DNA of 35,898 bases, from the NCBI GenBank assembly GCA_945898055.1, contig CAMDGV010000043.1, forward strand, positions 1 to 35,898. Reading direction: 5' to 3'. The notes below the pieces were generated by a model. That model made no database searches and was not told where the DNA came from. It worked only from the letters and a program-made list of their open reading frames with translations. The translations under genes were made by a program, and so were the position numbers. This DNA comes from Akkermansia muciniphila. GTDB taxonomy: Bacteria > Verrucomicrobiota > Verrucomicrobiia > Limisphaerales > UBA9464. This document shows, one piece after another, positions 8,825-16,234 of this stretch (position 1 is the first letter of the stretch; each line of letters begins with the position of its first letter).

Positions 8825-8926
8825 TTTCAGCCGCAATCGATCGCTGCAGGTTCGTGCTTAGATTACTCGCTCTTTGAAGCGGGCTTGAATCGACATCCCT
8901 CCCCCACTGAGTTAACAAGACCGTGT

Positions 8927-10240
8927 ATGCGCGAATCCAAGGCCACCTTTATAAAGCAAAGTGCTTGGATGGTAGCGGCCAGTCTGGCGGGCGGAGTCGG
9001 GATGATGCTCGTCCATGTGGTGGTAGGCCGTAAGCCTGAAATTTACGCCCAATTTAAATCTCTCCTGAGTATTTTTTACATAGTTGGGGCGGCTCAAGGC
9101 GGGTTGTGGATTCTTTTTGCCCGCCAAGCGGCTTCCGCTCTGACGCCGGAAAATCAGTCACAGGTGATCGCAGCAACTTGGCGGACCTCTTTGTGGATTG
9201 TTGGCGTCATGTTTTTTGCCGGCCTCGGACTAATCGGGGTAGGCTCAAATTTAGCCAATCAACTAAAGCTACCCTCCACTGCCGCGTTATGGGCGACTTG
9301 GGGACTGATTCTCGCGACCCTTTTCGCTTCTCTCCTTCGCGGATTGTTACAAGGCTGCCAAAATTTCACCGGGCTTGGTCTGCTATCCATGGTTGATGGA
9401 TTCGGACGATTAGCAGCGGTGATGATCTGCGTTCTCTGGTTGGGTGGGGGCGCTGCAAGCGCCATCAGCGGTGCTCTGATCGGAAATATAGCCGCCATTT
9501 TCATCGGCCTTTGGACCCTGCGAAAGTGGCTCTTCCAAACCTTCACCCCCCCCGTCTTGGGTGCTGTGCCAAAGGGTTTCTATTCTCTGTTTTTTTCAAT
9601 GATAGCCCTTCAGGTGCTCGGACAATTCGACACTATTTTTCTCCAGTTAGTGATACCCTCTAGTTGGGTTGCCGAATCAGGCGCACGGTATTCGACTGGC
9701 TCCCAAATCGGCTTTGCCCTGACCCAATTCACGGTGCCGGTGGCATTAGTCATGTTCCCAAAAGTCGTCCGTGGCGTGGCAAAAAAACAAGTCACTAATG
9801 CCCTCCAAATGACCTTGGTCAGCACCCTCGGACTAGGGATTCTTGCCGCACTGGCTTGTACAGTGGTGCCTTGGTTACCTGTCCAAATTCTGTTTAGCAA
9901 AATCCCAACCGAAATCTCCGCTCCACTCGTTCCGTGGTTTGCTTGGTCAATGCTTTTTTATACGCTCGCTAATGTCCTCCTAAGCGATCGACTGGCTCGG
10001 GCTGACTTTCGATTTATGCCTTGGATCGTGGCACTGGCCCTGGGTTACATCGCCACACTGCTTGCGCTCAAAGATTATCTGCTTTCTGGCACTCCCCAAG
10101 CAGCTTTCTTCCTCTTGGTCCGAATCCTCGGTGGAGCCAATTTTCTCCTGCTCGCCTTAGCAATTATTTTTAGCCTTCTGGGCAGAACTGATCCCAAAAC
10201 TCTAGCTCCCCCTTCAATCGTTCCACCGGGAGACCAATAA
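8927..10240 (+). CDS. Polytopic membrane protein, oligosaccharide flippase (MOP/Wzx-like)
   Basis: This is a very hydrophobic protein of 437 residues from the ATG at 8927; a TTG start at 8885 would add 14 residues with no clear signal. About 12 membrane segments are visible, beginning with ATFIKQSAWMVAASLAGG and the following helix. A soluble start, an early KQ...W/AxxSLxGG pattern and paired helices throughout are typical of the MOP superfamily (Wzx, polysaccharide_synt). The C-terminus (LLGRTDPKTLAPPSI) is cytoplasmic. Its 3' end overlaps the convergent maf gene by 71 bases. It may move undecaprenyl-linked glycans across the inner membrane together with the GT2 transferase (11625) and the PAP2-GT39 fusion, but there is no operon link. 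Confidence 0.7.
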   Translation: MRESKATFIKQSAWMVAASLAGGVGMMLVHVVVGRKPEIYAQFKSLLSIFYIVGAAQGGLWILFARQAASALTPENQSQVIAATWRTSLWIVGVMFFAGLGLIGVGSNLANQLKLPSTAALWATWGLILATLFASLLRGLLQGCQNFTGLGLLSMVDGFGRLAAVMICVLWLGGGAASAISGALIGNIAAIFIGLWTLRKWLFQTFTPPVLGAVPKGFYSLFFSMIALQVLGQFDTIFLQLVIPSSWVAESGARYSTGSQIGFALTQFTVPVALVMFPKVVRGVAKKQVTNALQMTLVSTLGLGILAALACTVVPWLPVQILFSKIPTEISAPLVPWFAWSMLFYTLANVLLSDRLARADFRFMPWIVALALGYIATLLALKDYLLSGTPQAAFFLLVRILGGANFLLLALAIIFSLLGRTDPKTLAPPSIVPPGDQ

Positions 10241-10760
10241 CATTACTCACCGATCCCTCCACCGATTCGATAAGTAATTCGCCGTGCTCTTGAATGGCAT
10301 AGCCACCCGCCTTGTCGAGGGTGTCGACTTTAGAAAGGTAATCATTAATCACTGTGTCATCGTACGAACGAAATCGAACCTGCGTCGTCTCAGAAAATAT
10401 CCGGATCCAACCTGAGGCCCGATGAATTAAGCACACCCCCGTCACCACTTGGTGAAGCTGACCAGAAAGTCGCAAGAGAAGCGATCTCGCCTCCAAATCG
10501 TCAACCGGCTTGGTCAGCGGTTCACCCTCGAGCCAGACGAGTGTATCTGCACCCACAACAAGAGCCCCCGGATGCAGAAGCGCAACAGAGGTGGCCTTTC
10601 GTTCGGCGTTCACCTCGCAGAGGTGCTGAATCCCGAACGAAGCATCCTGCGATTCAGGGACGTGGCTCGGAATGACTTCAAAAAAGGGTACCAGTTGACG
10701 AAGAAGTTCCACCCGACGAGGGGAAGCGGAGGCGAGAATAACCGGAGGTAAAGTTCGCAT
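10170..10760 (-). CDS. maf: Maf-family nucleoside triphosphate pyrophosphatase
   Basis: The 196-residue protein contains the Maf signature ILASASPRRVELL near the N-terminus (residues 8-20), which includes the conserved SxSPRR. The catalytic-region GADTLV follows further on, and the C-terminal part reads DKAGGYAIQEHGELLIESVEG, the typical YxIQ...G-x-x-x-I...GS-x-N-V-x-GLP ending. Maf proteins hydrolyse non-canonical or specific NTPs (dTTP/UTP or 7-methyl-GTP types) and are linked to septum formation in Bacillus. The subtype cannot be settled by eye. Length is normal. The gene overlaps the end of the flippase gene in a tail-to-tail arrangement. A decayed mutM gene lies directly upstream on the same strand. 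Confidence 0.92.
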   Translation of the reverse strand: MRTLPPVILASASPRRVELLRQLVPFFEVIPSHVPESQDASFGIQHLCEVNAERKATSVALLHPGALVVGADTLVWLEGEPLTKPVDDLEARSLLLRLSGQLHQVVTGVCLIHRASGWIRIFSETTQVRFRSYDDTVINDYLSKVDTLDKAGGYAIQEHGELLIESVEGSVSNVIGLPVERLKGELEFWDQFCPEG

Positions 10761-10934
10761 GAAAATGTGATTTCTTCGGAAGTCGTTTAGTTCAGAGAAA
10801 ACCTCCCGAACTAGGCAGCGGTCGTGTCTGAAGATGTCGGTGAGATCCTGTCAAATTGAGGCGATATAACGTCCATGGTCGACGGCAAGGCTGAAAGACT
10901 CGACTCAAACCAAGCGAGGCTGGAGCTCTTAAAT

Positions 10935-11534
10935 TCACCCCTGGCACGCTGGGCAGAAGAAAATCTGAAGTCCTAATTGGACTCTTTTCTGAATCAAAAT
11001 ACCACAAGACAAACAGGGAAGATCGGGGTCACGGTCGATCTTGAATTCTCGGGCGATTCGACAGGGTTCGCTTTTCCATTGGGGGAATAATAGAAAGGGA
11101 GTTCCACAGTTCAGTAGCCCTTAGATTTTGATCAAGAGCAGAGAGCAAAGTGGCACGAATAGCGGGGTATAAGCAGTCGACTTCATTCAATTGAAGGGAC
11201 TTCGCAGGTCGAACCAGTTAAATACGAGCAAGAAAAAGAAATTCTAACGCGTAAATATTTCCGCTTTTAACCACTCGAGACTGCTCCATCAGGAAAGTCC
11301 ATCAGGAAAGTCTTGATCGAGTGACATAAATTCGCCAAGCGGGTCCGGAGAACTTCCGTTTAATGCAGCATCGAGCGGTTCAGGGCCGAGTCTATCGAGT
11401 TCCGCGCTCAAGTTTCAAGCGGTCCGGTGACGGATCAGGCGAGATTTTAAATTGTCGATACTCACCAACTCCCGCCCTCCTACGATGGAAGCAAGACGTT
11501 GACGAAGAGCTTCGACCGCGGGAAGTTCGGGCAG
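10935..11534 (-). pseudogene. mutM: mutM (Fpg) pseudogene: 8-oxoguanine DNA glycosylase
   Basis: This stretch looks empty but can be read piecewise as formamidopyrimidine-DNA glycosylase. From 11534 it reads PELPAVEALRQRLASIVGG, the Fpg N-terminus with catalytic Pro-Glu, in the frame of a CTG where ATG is expected. After an internal deletion of about 100 codons come an in-frame TGA and then ELDRLGPEPLDAAL. A tandem 13-base duplication (11286-11311) shifts the frame. The next frame reads IKTFLMEQSRV, then GNIYALEFLFLARI, an in-frame TAA at 11220-11218, and LVRPAKSLQLNEVD, then YPAIRATLLSAL. A final frame change gives the zinc finger CLSCG...FFCPACQ with spacing C-X2-C-X16-C-X2-C, exactly that of Fpg, and a TGA at 10937-10935. 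Total length is 600 bases against about 810 for an intact gene. Order and strand of all blocks are preserved, so this is one decayed gene. Confidence 0.88.
11286..11311. repeat. Tandem 13-base duplication inside the mutM pseudogene
   Basis: The unit CCATCAGGAAAGT occurs twice without a gap (11286-11298 and 11299-11311). Thirteen is not a multiple of three, so the duplication alone shifts the mutM reading frame. Removing one copy rejoins the frame through the IKTFLMEQ block. It is a typical replication-slippage scar. Confidence 0.9.
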
Positions 11535-11624
11535 AGATTAACGGAGATCCACAAAGCACAAGGACTTTGCCTCCAGAACATTCGTTGCTGGCATCCGAAA
11601 GGGGTAACGGTCTAGTGTTTTGGA

Positions 11625-12359
11625 GTGGAGTTACAAATCGTTATTGTTGTTCCGGTCTACAACGAGGCTGGAAACATTGAACCGTTAATTCGGGAAGTGA
11701 ATAAGGCCTTTGCGGGTGAATGCCGAGCTTGGCAATTAGTTCTGGTCGACGACGCCTCCACCGATGGTACGTGGGAGGTGATCGATCGGCATCTGGGTTT
11801 AGACCTTCACCTAGCGGCCTTCCGGCATAGCCGCAACCGAGGGCAAAGTGCCGCAGTCTGGACAGGAATCACCCGAACTGCAGCGCCCTTGATCTGCACC
11901 TTGGATGGCGATCTTCAGAATGATCCAGCAGATTTACCCCATTTTCTTAAATTATTAGAAGAAGTAGATTTTGTTTGCGGACGCCGCACCCAAAGACAAG
12001 ACAGCAAACTACGCCGGCTTTCCTCTTGGATGGCCCGAAAAGTCCGTACTTGGAGCTTAGGATGGGATTTCGCCGACACCGGCTGCGCCTTGCGAGCCTT
12101 TAAAAGAACCAGTCTTGCCGGCGTGTTCTTGTTTAATGGAGTCCATCGATTCCTGCCCATTTTAGTCGCTGGAAATGGAAGCAAAGTCCGAGAGATTCCA
12201 GTTTCTCATCGCCCACGCACCTCCGGCGTCTCCAAGTACGGCGTTTGGAACAGGCTTGGACGCGGCCTTTTTGATCTAATCGGCATGGCTTGGTATCAAA
12301 AACGACGAATGGATCGAATTGACATAGAAACTCCTCTTAAAGTACAAAATATAAGCTAA
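11625..12359 (+). CDS. GT2 polyprenyl-phosphate sugar transferase (DPM1/ArnC-like)
   Basis: This is a 244-residue family 2 glycosyltransferase from a GTG start. The N-terminus (VIVVPVYNEAGNI), the nucleotide-binding VDDASTDGTW (41-50), NRGQSAAVWTGI (71-82) and the DxD motif LDGDLQNDP (93-101) are all typical of dolichyl-/undecaprenyl-phosphate mannose or glucose synthases such as DPM1 and ArnC. RPRTSGVSKYG near the C-terminus matches the family's R-x-x-G-x-SK-Y/F block. Unlike ArnC it has no C-terminal membrane pair, so it resembles the short DPM1 type and probably acts peripherally at the inner membrane. Its product could feed the GT39 half of the fusion at 17118-19304. That link is inferred. 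Confidence 0.82.
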   Translation: MELQIVIVVPVYNEAGNIEPLIREVNKAFAGECRAWQLVLVDDASTDGTWEVIDRHLGLDLHLAAFRHSRNRGQSAAVWTGITRTAAPLICTLDGDLQNDPADLPHFLKLLEEVDFVCGRRTQRQDSKLRRLSSWMARKVRTWSLGWDFADTGCALRAFKRTSLAGVFLFNGVHRFLPILVAGNGSKVREIPVSHRPRTSGVSKYGVWNRLGRGLFDLIGMAWYQKRRMDRIDIETPLKVQNIS

Positions 12360-12375
12360 ATAAAAGATTTCCGCA

Positions 12376-12403
12376 TTGACTTAAGGCCTCCAATTTCTAA
12401 TCT
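12376..12403 (+). promoter_or_regulatory. Candidate promoter of the FecR-domain gene
   Basis: TTGACT at 12376-12381 and TAATCT at 12398-12403 are separated by 16 bases and lie about 40 bases before the ATG at 12444. The -35 is close to consensus but the -10 matches only weakly, so this is a candidate only. Confidence 0.25.
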
Positions 12404-12443
12404 CATTGCACTAGGTTTAATTCCACTCACAAAAGGTTTTCAA

Positions 12444-13151
12444 ATGAAACAAATTGGGTCAATTTCACGTTTCGCCGCACTTTTTTCGGTTTTTGCGCTG
12501 GTATCCAGCACCTCAACTTTCGCTGCCGAATCCGGCAAAGCAGAAATCACTAGCCTCAAGGGAGGAGTAACCATTGATGGTCAGGCAGCAAAGGTTGGAG
12601 ATTCAATTGCTCCAGGTCAGGTGGTAGTTACTTCCCCCGATGCTGAACTAAAGCTTTTCCTCGGAGACAATGGTCCGACTATCGTGATGTTTGAACGTTC
12701 CACGGTGGCTTTTTCTGAATTAAATACCGACAAAACCGGTGCCGAACCGATCATTAGCACCCAGTTTGAACTGAAGTCAGGTAAAGTCGCTGGTTTCGTC
12801 AAAAAGACCTCAGCTCAATCGAAATATCTCGTTAAGACCTCCAAAGGAACTGCTTCCTTTCGCGGTACTCAAACCTACGAAATCGATCTGAACGGCAAGG
12901 TATCCATCTGGGAAGGCAAGGCTGTTATGACCTTGATTTCCGGTGCTGCTTTCGAAGTTGTCGCCGGTCAAACCTTTGATCCTGGTATCGGTGCCGTTGT
13001 TGCCAATACCCAACGGATTTCTGCTAACGTTCGGACGACAGTTGACTTTACAAAGAAAACGCCTGCCGAGACCGTCACCGCCATCGTTCCGACTCCTACC
13101 CGCCCTGATCCCCTACCCTCAGATACTAAGGGTCTTCCCAAGGCAGGCTAA
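12444..13151 (+). CDS. Exported FecR-domain protein
   Basis: The 235-residue protein begins with a clear signal peptide (MKQIGSISRF..., hydrophobic core, cleavage near FAAES at about residue 27). A FecR-type beta-sandwich domain follows: GGVTIDGQAAKVGDSIAPGQ, then TSPDAELKLFL, TQFELKSGKV and TASFRGTQTYE. The C-terminal 35 residues are Pro/Thr-rich and probably disordered. FecR domains usually sense or bind in the periplasm and signal to sigma factors, but here there is no sigma factor, TonB receptor or membrane helix. It is therefore a stand-alone exported FecR-domain protein of a kind common in Verrucomicrobiota, with unknown function. A strong terminator follows it, so it is likely monocistronic. 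Confidence 0.82.
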   Translation: MKQIGSISRFAALFSVFALVSSTSTFAAESGKAEITSLKGGVTIDGQAAKVGDSIAPGQVVVTSPDAELKLFLGDNGPTIVMFERSTVAFSELNTDKTGAEPIISTQFELKSGKVAGFVKKTSAQSKYLVKTSKGTASFRGTQTYEIDLNGKVSIWEGKAVMTLISGAAFEVVAGQTFDPGIGAVVANTQRISANVRTTVDFTKKTPAETVTAIVPTPTRPDPLPSDTKGLPKAG

Positions 13152-13166
13152 TTAGTCCATTTCACC

Positions 13167-13199
13167 AAGCCCGGAGCGTTACTCGCTTCGGGTTTTTTT
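13167..13199 (+). terminator. Rho-independent terminator after the FecR-domain gene
   Basis: A nine-pair stem, CCCGGAGCG (13170-13178) with CGCTTCGGG (13184-13192), one G-U pair and a five-base loop, is followed directly by seven Ts (13193-13199). It starts 16 bases after the stop codon. A second, bulged hairpin (arms around 13221-13230 and 13237-13244) follows but lacks a T-run. Confidence 0.9.
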
Positions 13200-13463
13200 G
13201 TTTAAATAGTCCGCCAAAAAGCCGCGCTGATCATTCTCAGCGGCACCTTAGTTTATTGACTGCGCCCAAGTTCACGCTTCTTTTACTGTTCTAGCCACTG
13301 ATTTCCTTAAAGTCATACGGCATACGACATACGGCCAGAAGCCCGCCAAGGTTACCAGTTTTGTGGAATATTCAATTCGTGAGACACGAAGCTGAAGCCC
13401 CCTGAGAATCAGCACTTCAGTCTTCGCGCCATTGCTTCCAACAAACACCAATCACCTTAGTGG

Positions 13464-14264
13464 CTATCGGTTATCACCGTCTAATAACCCACCAATTCCA
13501 CCAAGGATTGAACCCTCATCACGTCGCTTTCCGCCGGCTGCTGGCGACGCAGCAATGATCCTGTCTGCTAATCGGCTCAAGGGAAGAGACTGCAGCCAAA
13601 TTCGCCCGGGGCCTCGCAGTGTCGCAAAGAATAACCCCTCACCACCGAAGACCTTAGATTTAAATCCAGGGACCAATTGAATGTCGAAATCGACCGTACT
13701 TTGATAGGCAACAATGCATCCAGTATCGACCCGTAAAGTTTCCCCAGGAGCTAGGATTCTCTCCATCAAAGTTCCGCTGGCGTGGATAAAAGCCAAACCA
13801 TCACCCTGTAGGCGCTGCATAATGAATCCTTCTCCACCAAAGAGACCGACTCCGATTCGTTTTTGGAAAGCAATTCCAATACTGACACCTTTAGCAGCGC
13901 AGAGAAACGCATCCTTTTGGCAAATCAACTCACCTCCCATTTCTGATAGCTTCACTGGGATAATCTTCCCAGGATAAGGAGCGCCAAAGGCAACTTTACT
14001 CTTTCTTGGGGCTCGATTCATGAACACAGTCATGAATAGGGATTCCCCAGTGAGTAAGCGTTTACCGGCGCCGATCAAGGCATTAAGGAATCCAGTCTGT
14101 TGCTGTGATCCATCTCCAAAGACGGCCTCCATTTCCAAACCCTCTTCCATATACATCATCGCACCCGACTCAGCGACGACCGCTTCCATCGGATCTAAAA
14201 TGATATCCACAAACTGCATATCGTCACCGTGGATTTCATACTCGATTTCGTGCATATTACTCAT
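13464..14264 (-). CDS. AIM24/TIGR00266-family protein
   Basis: From the ATG at 14264 the protein has 266 residues beginning MSNMHEIEYEIHGDDMQ, which fits the AIM24/TIGR00266 family start. The open frame reaches back 41 codons further, but the extra part shows no family similarity. Family features include ILDPMEAVVAESGAMMYME, then LLTGESLFMTVF, PGKIIPVKLSEMGGELICQ, FLCAAKGVSIG and FGGEGFIMQRLQGDGLAFI, ending in a Gly-rich tail (GSILGGIGGLL). These proteins form a double beta-helix like a tryptophan RNA-binding attenuation protein fold. AIM24 itself is a mitochondrial membrane protein, and the bacterial role is unknown. It stands alone on the minus strand. Confidence 0.87.
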   Translation of the reverse strand: MSNMHEIEYEIHGDDMQFVDIILDPMEAVVAESGAMMYMEEGLEMEAVFGDGSQQQTGFLNALIGAGKRLLTGESLFMTVFMNRAPRKSKVAFGAPYPGKIIPVKLSEMGGELICQKDAFLCAAKGVSIGIAFQKRIGVGLFGGEGFIMQRLQGDGLAFIHASGTLMERILAPGETLRVDTGCIVAYQSTVDFDIQLVPGFKSKVFGGEGLFFATLRGPGRIWLQSLPLSRLADRIIAASPAAGGKRRDEGSILGGIGGLLDGDNR

Positions 14265-14867
14265 AGAATTGCCGGTTCTGATACAGTATCTCGCTCTGGC
14301 TTCCAAGCCTTCAATAGCTAATTGTTGACGACGGTTCAAAATCCGACTGTTTGTCTGGATCTGTAAGTCCCTAAAATTGGGTGCCAAACGTCTTTTGGTG
14401 AATGGGCTACAACCAAAATTTTAGTTTTGCTCGTCGTTAGCCACGGAATTTCGGCATAGAAAAGGACGAGTACCGAGGTCATTTGGCAATTCTTTGATCC
14501 CCAGTGTCTGGAGCCTAGTGACCAACTTCCCAAGGCAAAACTTGATAGCCATCGATATGGGGTGAATATCCAAATAACCCCGAAAATAAACTACCGCGCG
14601 CCCCAAAGCATCGCGTTTGTAAATAGTGACCCTCAATCGGCCGGGAATCTGTAATCAAAAATTAACACCGAAAATTCTCCAAATTTAGTTCAAGGACTAA
14701 ACTGTCCCATTAGCCTACGCACAGAGATTTTACCGGATATCTGCTAATTTGATCTAAGTTTAGACCCTTTAAATTCCATGCCTGTGAACTAATCAACCCG
14801 AGACCGGCAAAATCCAAAGGCAACACCTCCCGAAGATCAGGTCCCACTCAAACTCGAGAGTAGTTCA
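14265..14867. other. Intergenic region with one unassigned short open frame
   Basis: Between the AIM24-family gene and the pseudopilin gene about 600 bases lack a convincing gene. The minus strand has a 71-codon open frame at 14421-14636, starting with TTG and preceded in frame by a stop. Its amino-acid text looks protein-like (AVVYFRGYLDIHPISMAIKF, then LVTRLQTLGIKELPNDLGTR) but I do not recognise the family. It may be a real small protein or the remains of a longer gene. Nothing else supported was seen. Confidence 0.3.
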
Positions 14868-15731
14868 CTAGAGTCGCTGAGTCGTTTTGCTCCACAACCA
14901 CTCGATGTCTTTATTATTTGCTTGGTTGCCCGGGCTAAAGCCAGTTCGTTTGACCGGAATAACCGTCCTCTTATCCATCCAGCGTTTAATTTCGGAGTGG
15001 CCGTCGGCAAAAGCAAAACCGCAGGCACCATTGTGGTAACTCGCAGGAAGATCGGGGAGGACTGCCTGAGCCAAGTTCGGCGCAGGCTTCATATCAGTGC
15101 AGAAGAAACCATCATTAATGCTGTCGGGATGCTCATCGACGAAGACCCACGTGTCGGCGGGTTGAACGAAGTCTGTGTCCTTGAGGAACATGCGCCACGG
15201 CGGGCTGTTGCCGAACCAAGTTGGCTTGCCATCATGCATTCCCACCCAAGAGTTAATTGAGTTACTGCGCAATCGCGCGCGCCCGTTGGCGCCCGTAGTC
15301 ATAAACGTGTCCGCTGGGCACTTGTAGATCTTCTGAGTCATACCGGTATATTTCCAGATAGATCCCTTCGCTAATGTATTGGTGACATCCCAATTATCTC
15401 GGTTGGCCGTACTCCAATCGAGGTTCCCGTAGGACCAAGCAGTACTGATCGGGTTATCAGAGTAAGCCGGGGGAATCTTTCCGTTCTGGTCATCGATGTA
15501 CAGCTTCCACGCCATCATCAATTGCTTGGTATTATTCAGACACATAATGCCACTCGCCTTAGCCTTGGCTTTGGCCAAAGATGGTAAAAGCATACCTGCC
15601 AAGATGGCGATGATGGCGATAACCACCAGTAATTCTATCAAAGTGAAACCGGTTCGTGTTCGCCTTAACTGCGGGAGGAAGGGACCAGAGGAACTGCGGA
15701 AAGAAAAGAGGGATTGTAGATTTAGATTCAT
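14868..15731 (-). CDS. Pseudopilin-like protein, prepilin N-terminus and H-X9-DG C-terminus
   Basis: The 287-residue protein carries a type IV prepilin leader ending RTRTG, cleaved before FTLIELLVVIAIIAILAG, with Glu at mature position 5 and a basic, long leader of about 28 residues. After the helix comes LPSLAKAKAKA, the segment typical of Verrucomicrobiota/Planctomycetota type II secretion-like pseudopilins (the DUF1559-like group). The C-terminus contains H-X9-DG (YHNGACGFAFADGHSEI). These proteins are processed by the prepilin peptidase PilD and are expanded in this phylum; whether they form a filament or are exported soluble factors is not known. No other secretion gene is nearby. The start is ATG, and a purine-rich 12-base tandem repeat lies about 100 bases upstream. 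Confidence 0.85.
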   Translation of the reverse strand: MNLNLQSLFSFRSSSGPFLPQLRRTRTGFTLIELLVVIAIIAILAGMLLPSLAKAKAKASGIMCLNNTKQLMMAWKLYIDDQNGKIPPAYSDNPISTAWSYGNLDWSTANRDNWDVTNTLAKGSIWKYTGMTQKIYKCPADTFMTTGANGRARLRSNSINSWVGMHDGKPTWFGNSPPWRMFLKDTDFVQPADTWVFVDEHPDSINDGFFCTDMKPAPNLAQAVLPDLPASYHNGACGFAFADGHSEIKRWMDKRTVIPVKRTGFSPGNQANNKDIEWLWSKTTQRL

Positions 15732-16234
15732 AGAGACCTTGACCCCGATCGAGTGCCCGGATGGGACAATGATCTAACCTTCCCCCCATCACAATCGACA
15801 CATTGCGAACAACATTTTAACGCAGTCAAGCCTTTTCCTCAGCCTTTTCCTCAGCCTAGTGACAGAGATATCGAATCAGTTCGACACCGAAGACCCATCG
15901 CCTGCGAGAGTGCAACGCGCGGCCCTCTTGAGCCTCAAGATAACCGAGTTCTTTCAAGTGCGGCGCGAATCGAAAAAACGTAGTCTTCTAAACGTGCTCG
16001 CAGGGGCAGCGATTAGGTTTTCAGCGGCGCTGTGTAGATGCACCCTTTGTCGCCAGCCAATCTCCAGAAAAACCATTCAACACTCGCAGTCCATACAAAC
16101 TGAAACGAGGGAAACCGAAAATCTTTACCTCACTTATCCACATCTCGATCCCGCTTTGCCTGTTTGCGGTAAAACCCATTCTCATTTTCATTAACGGCTT
16201 TTTGGTCACCGTCACCGAGGCATTGATCTGAATG
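15732..16234. other. Intergenic region with short tandem repeat and a single DnaA-box-like site
   Basis: No gene is supported here. Two adjacent copies of a 12-base unit, AGCCTTTTCCTC, lie at 15829-15852 with a partial third. A perfect TTATCCACA occurs at 16134-16142 but is isolated. A 74-codon minus-strand open frame (16021-16245) overlaps the end of the OGG1-like gene by 11 bases; it shows no recognisable domain and is probably chance. Confidence 0.4.

Noticed and set aside
11363-11680. 105-codon plus-strand ORF before the GT2 gene
   Set aside because: It is antisense to the mutM pseudogene, whose codon pattern explains the sequence, and it shows no family similarity.
16134-16142. Perfect DnaA box TTATCCACA
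   Set aside because: Single copy; an origin would show a cluster with an AT-rich unwinding element and typical neighbours such as dnaA or dnaN.
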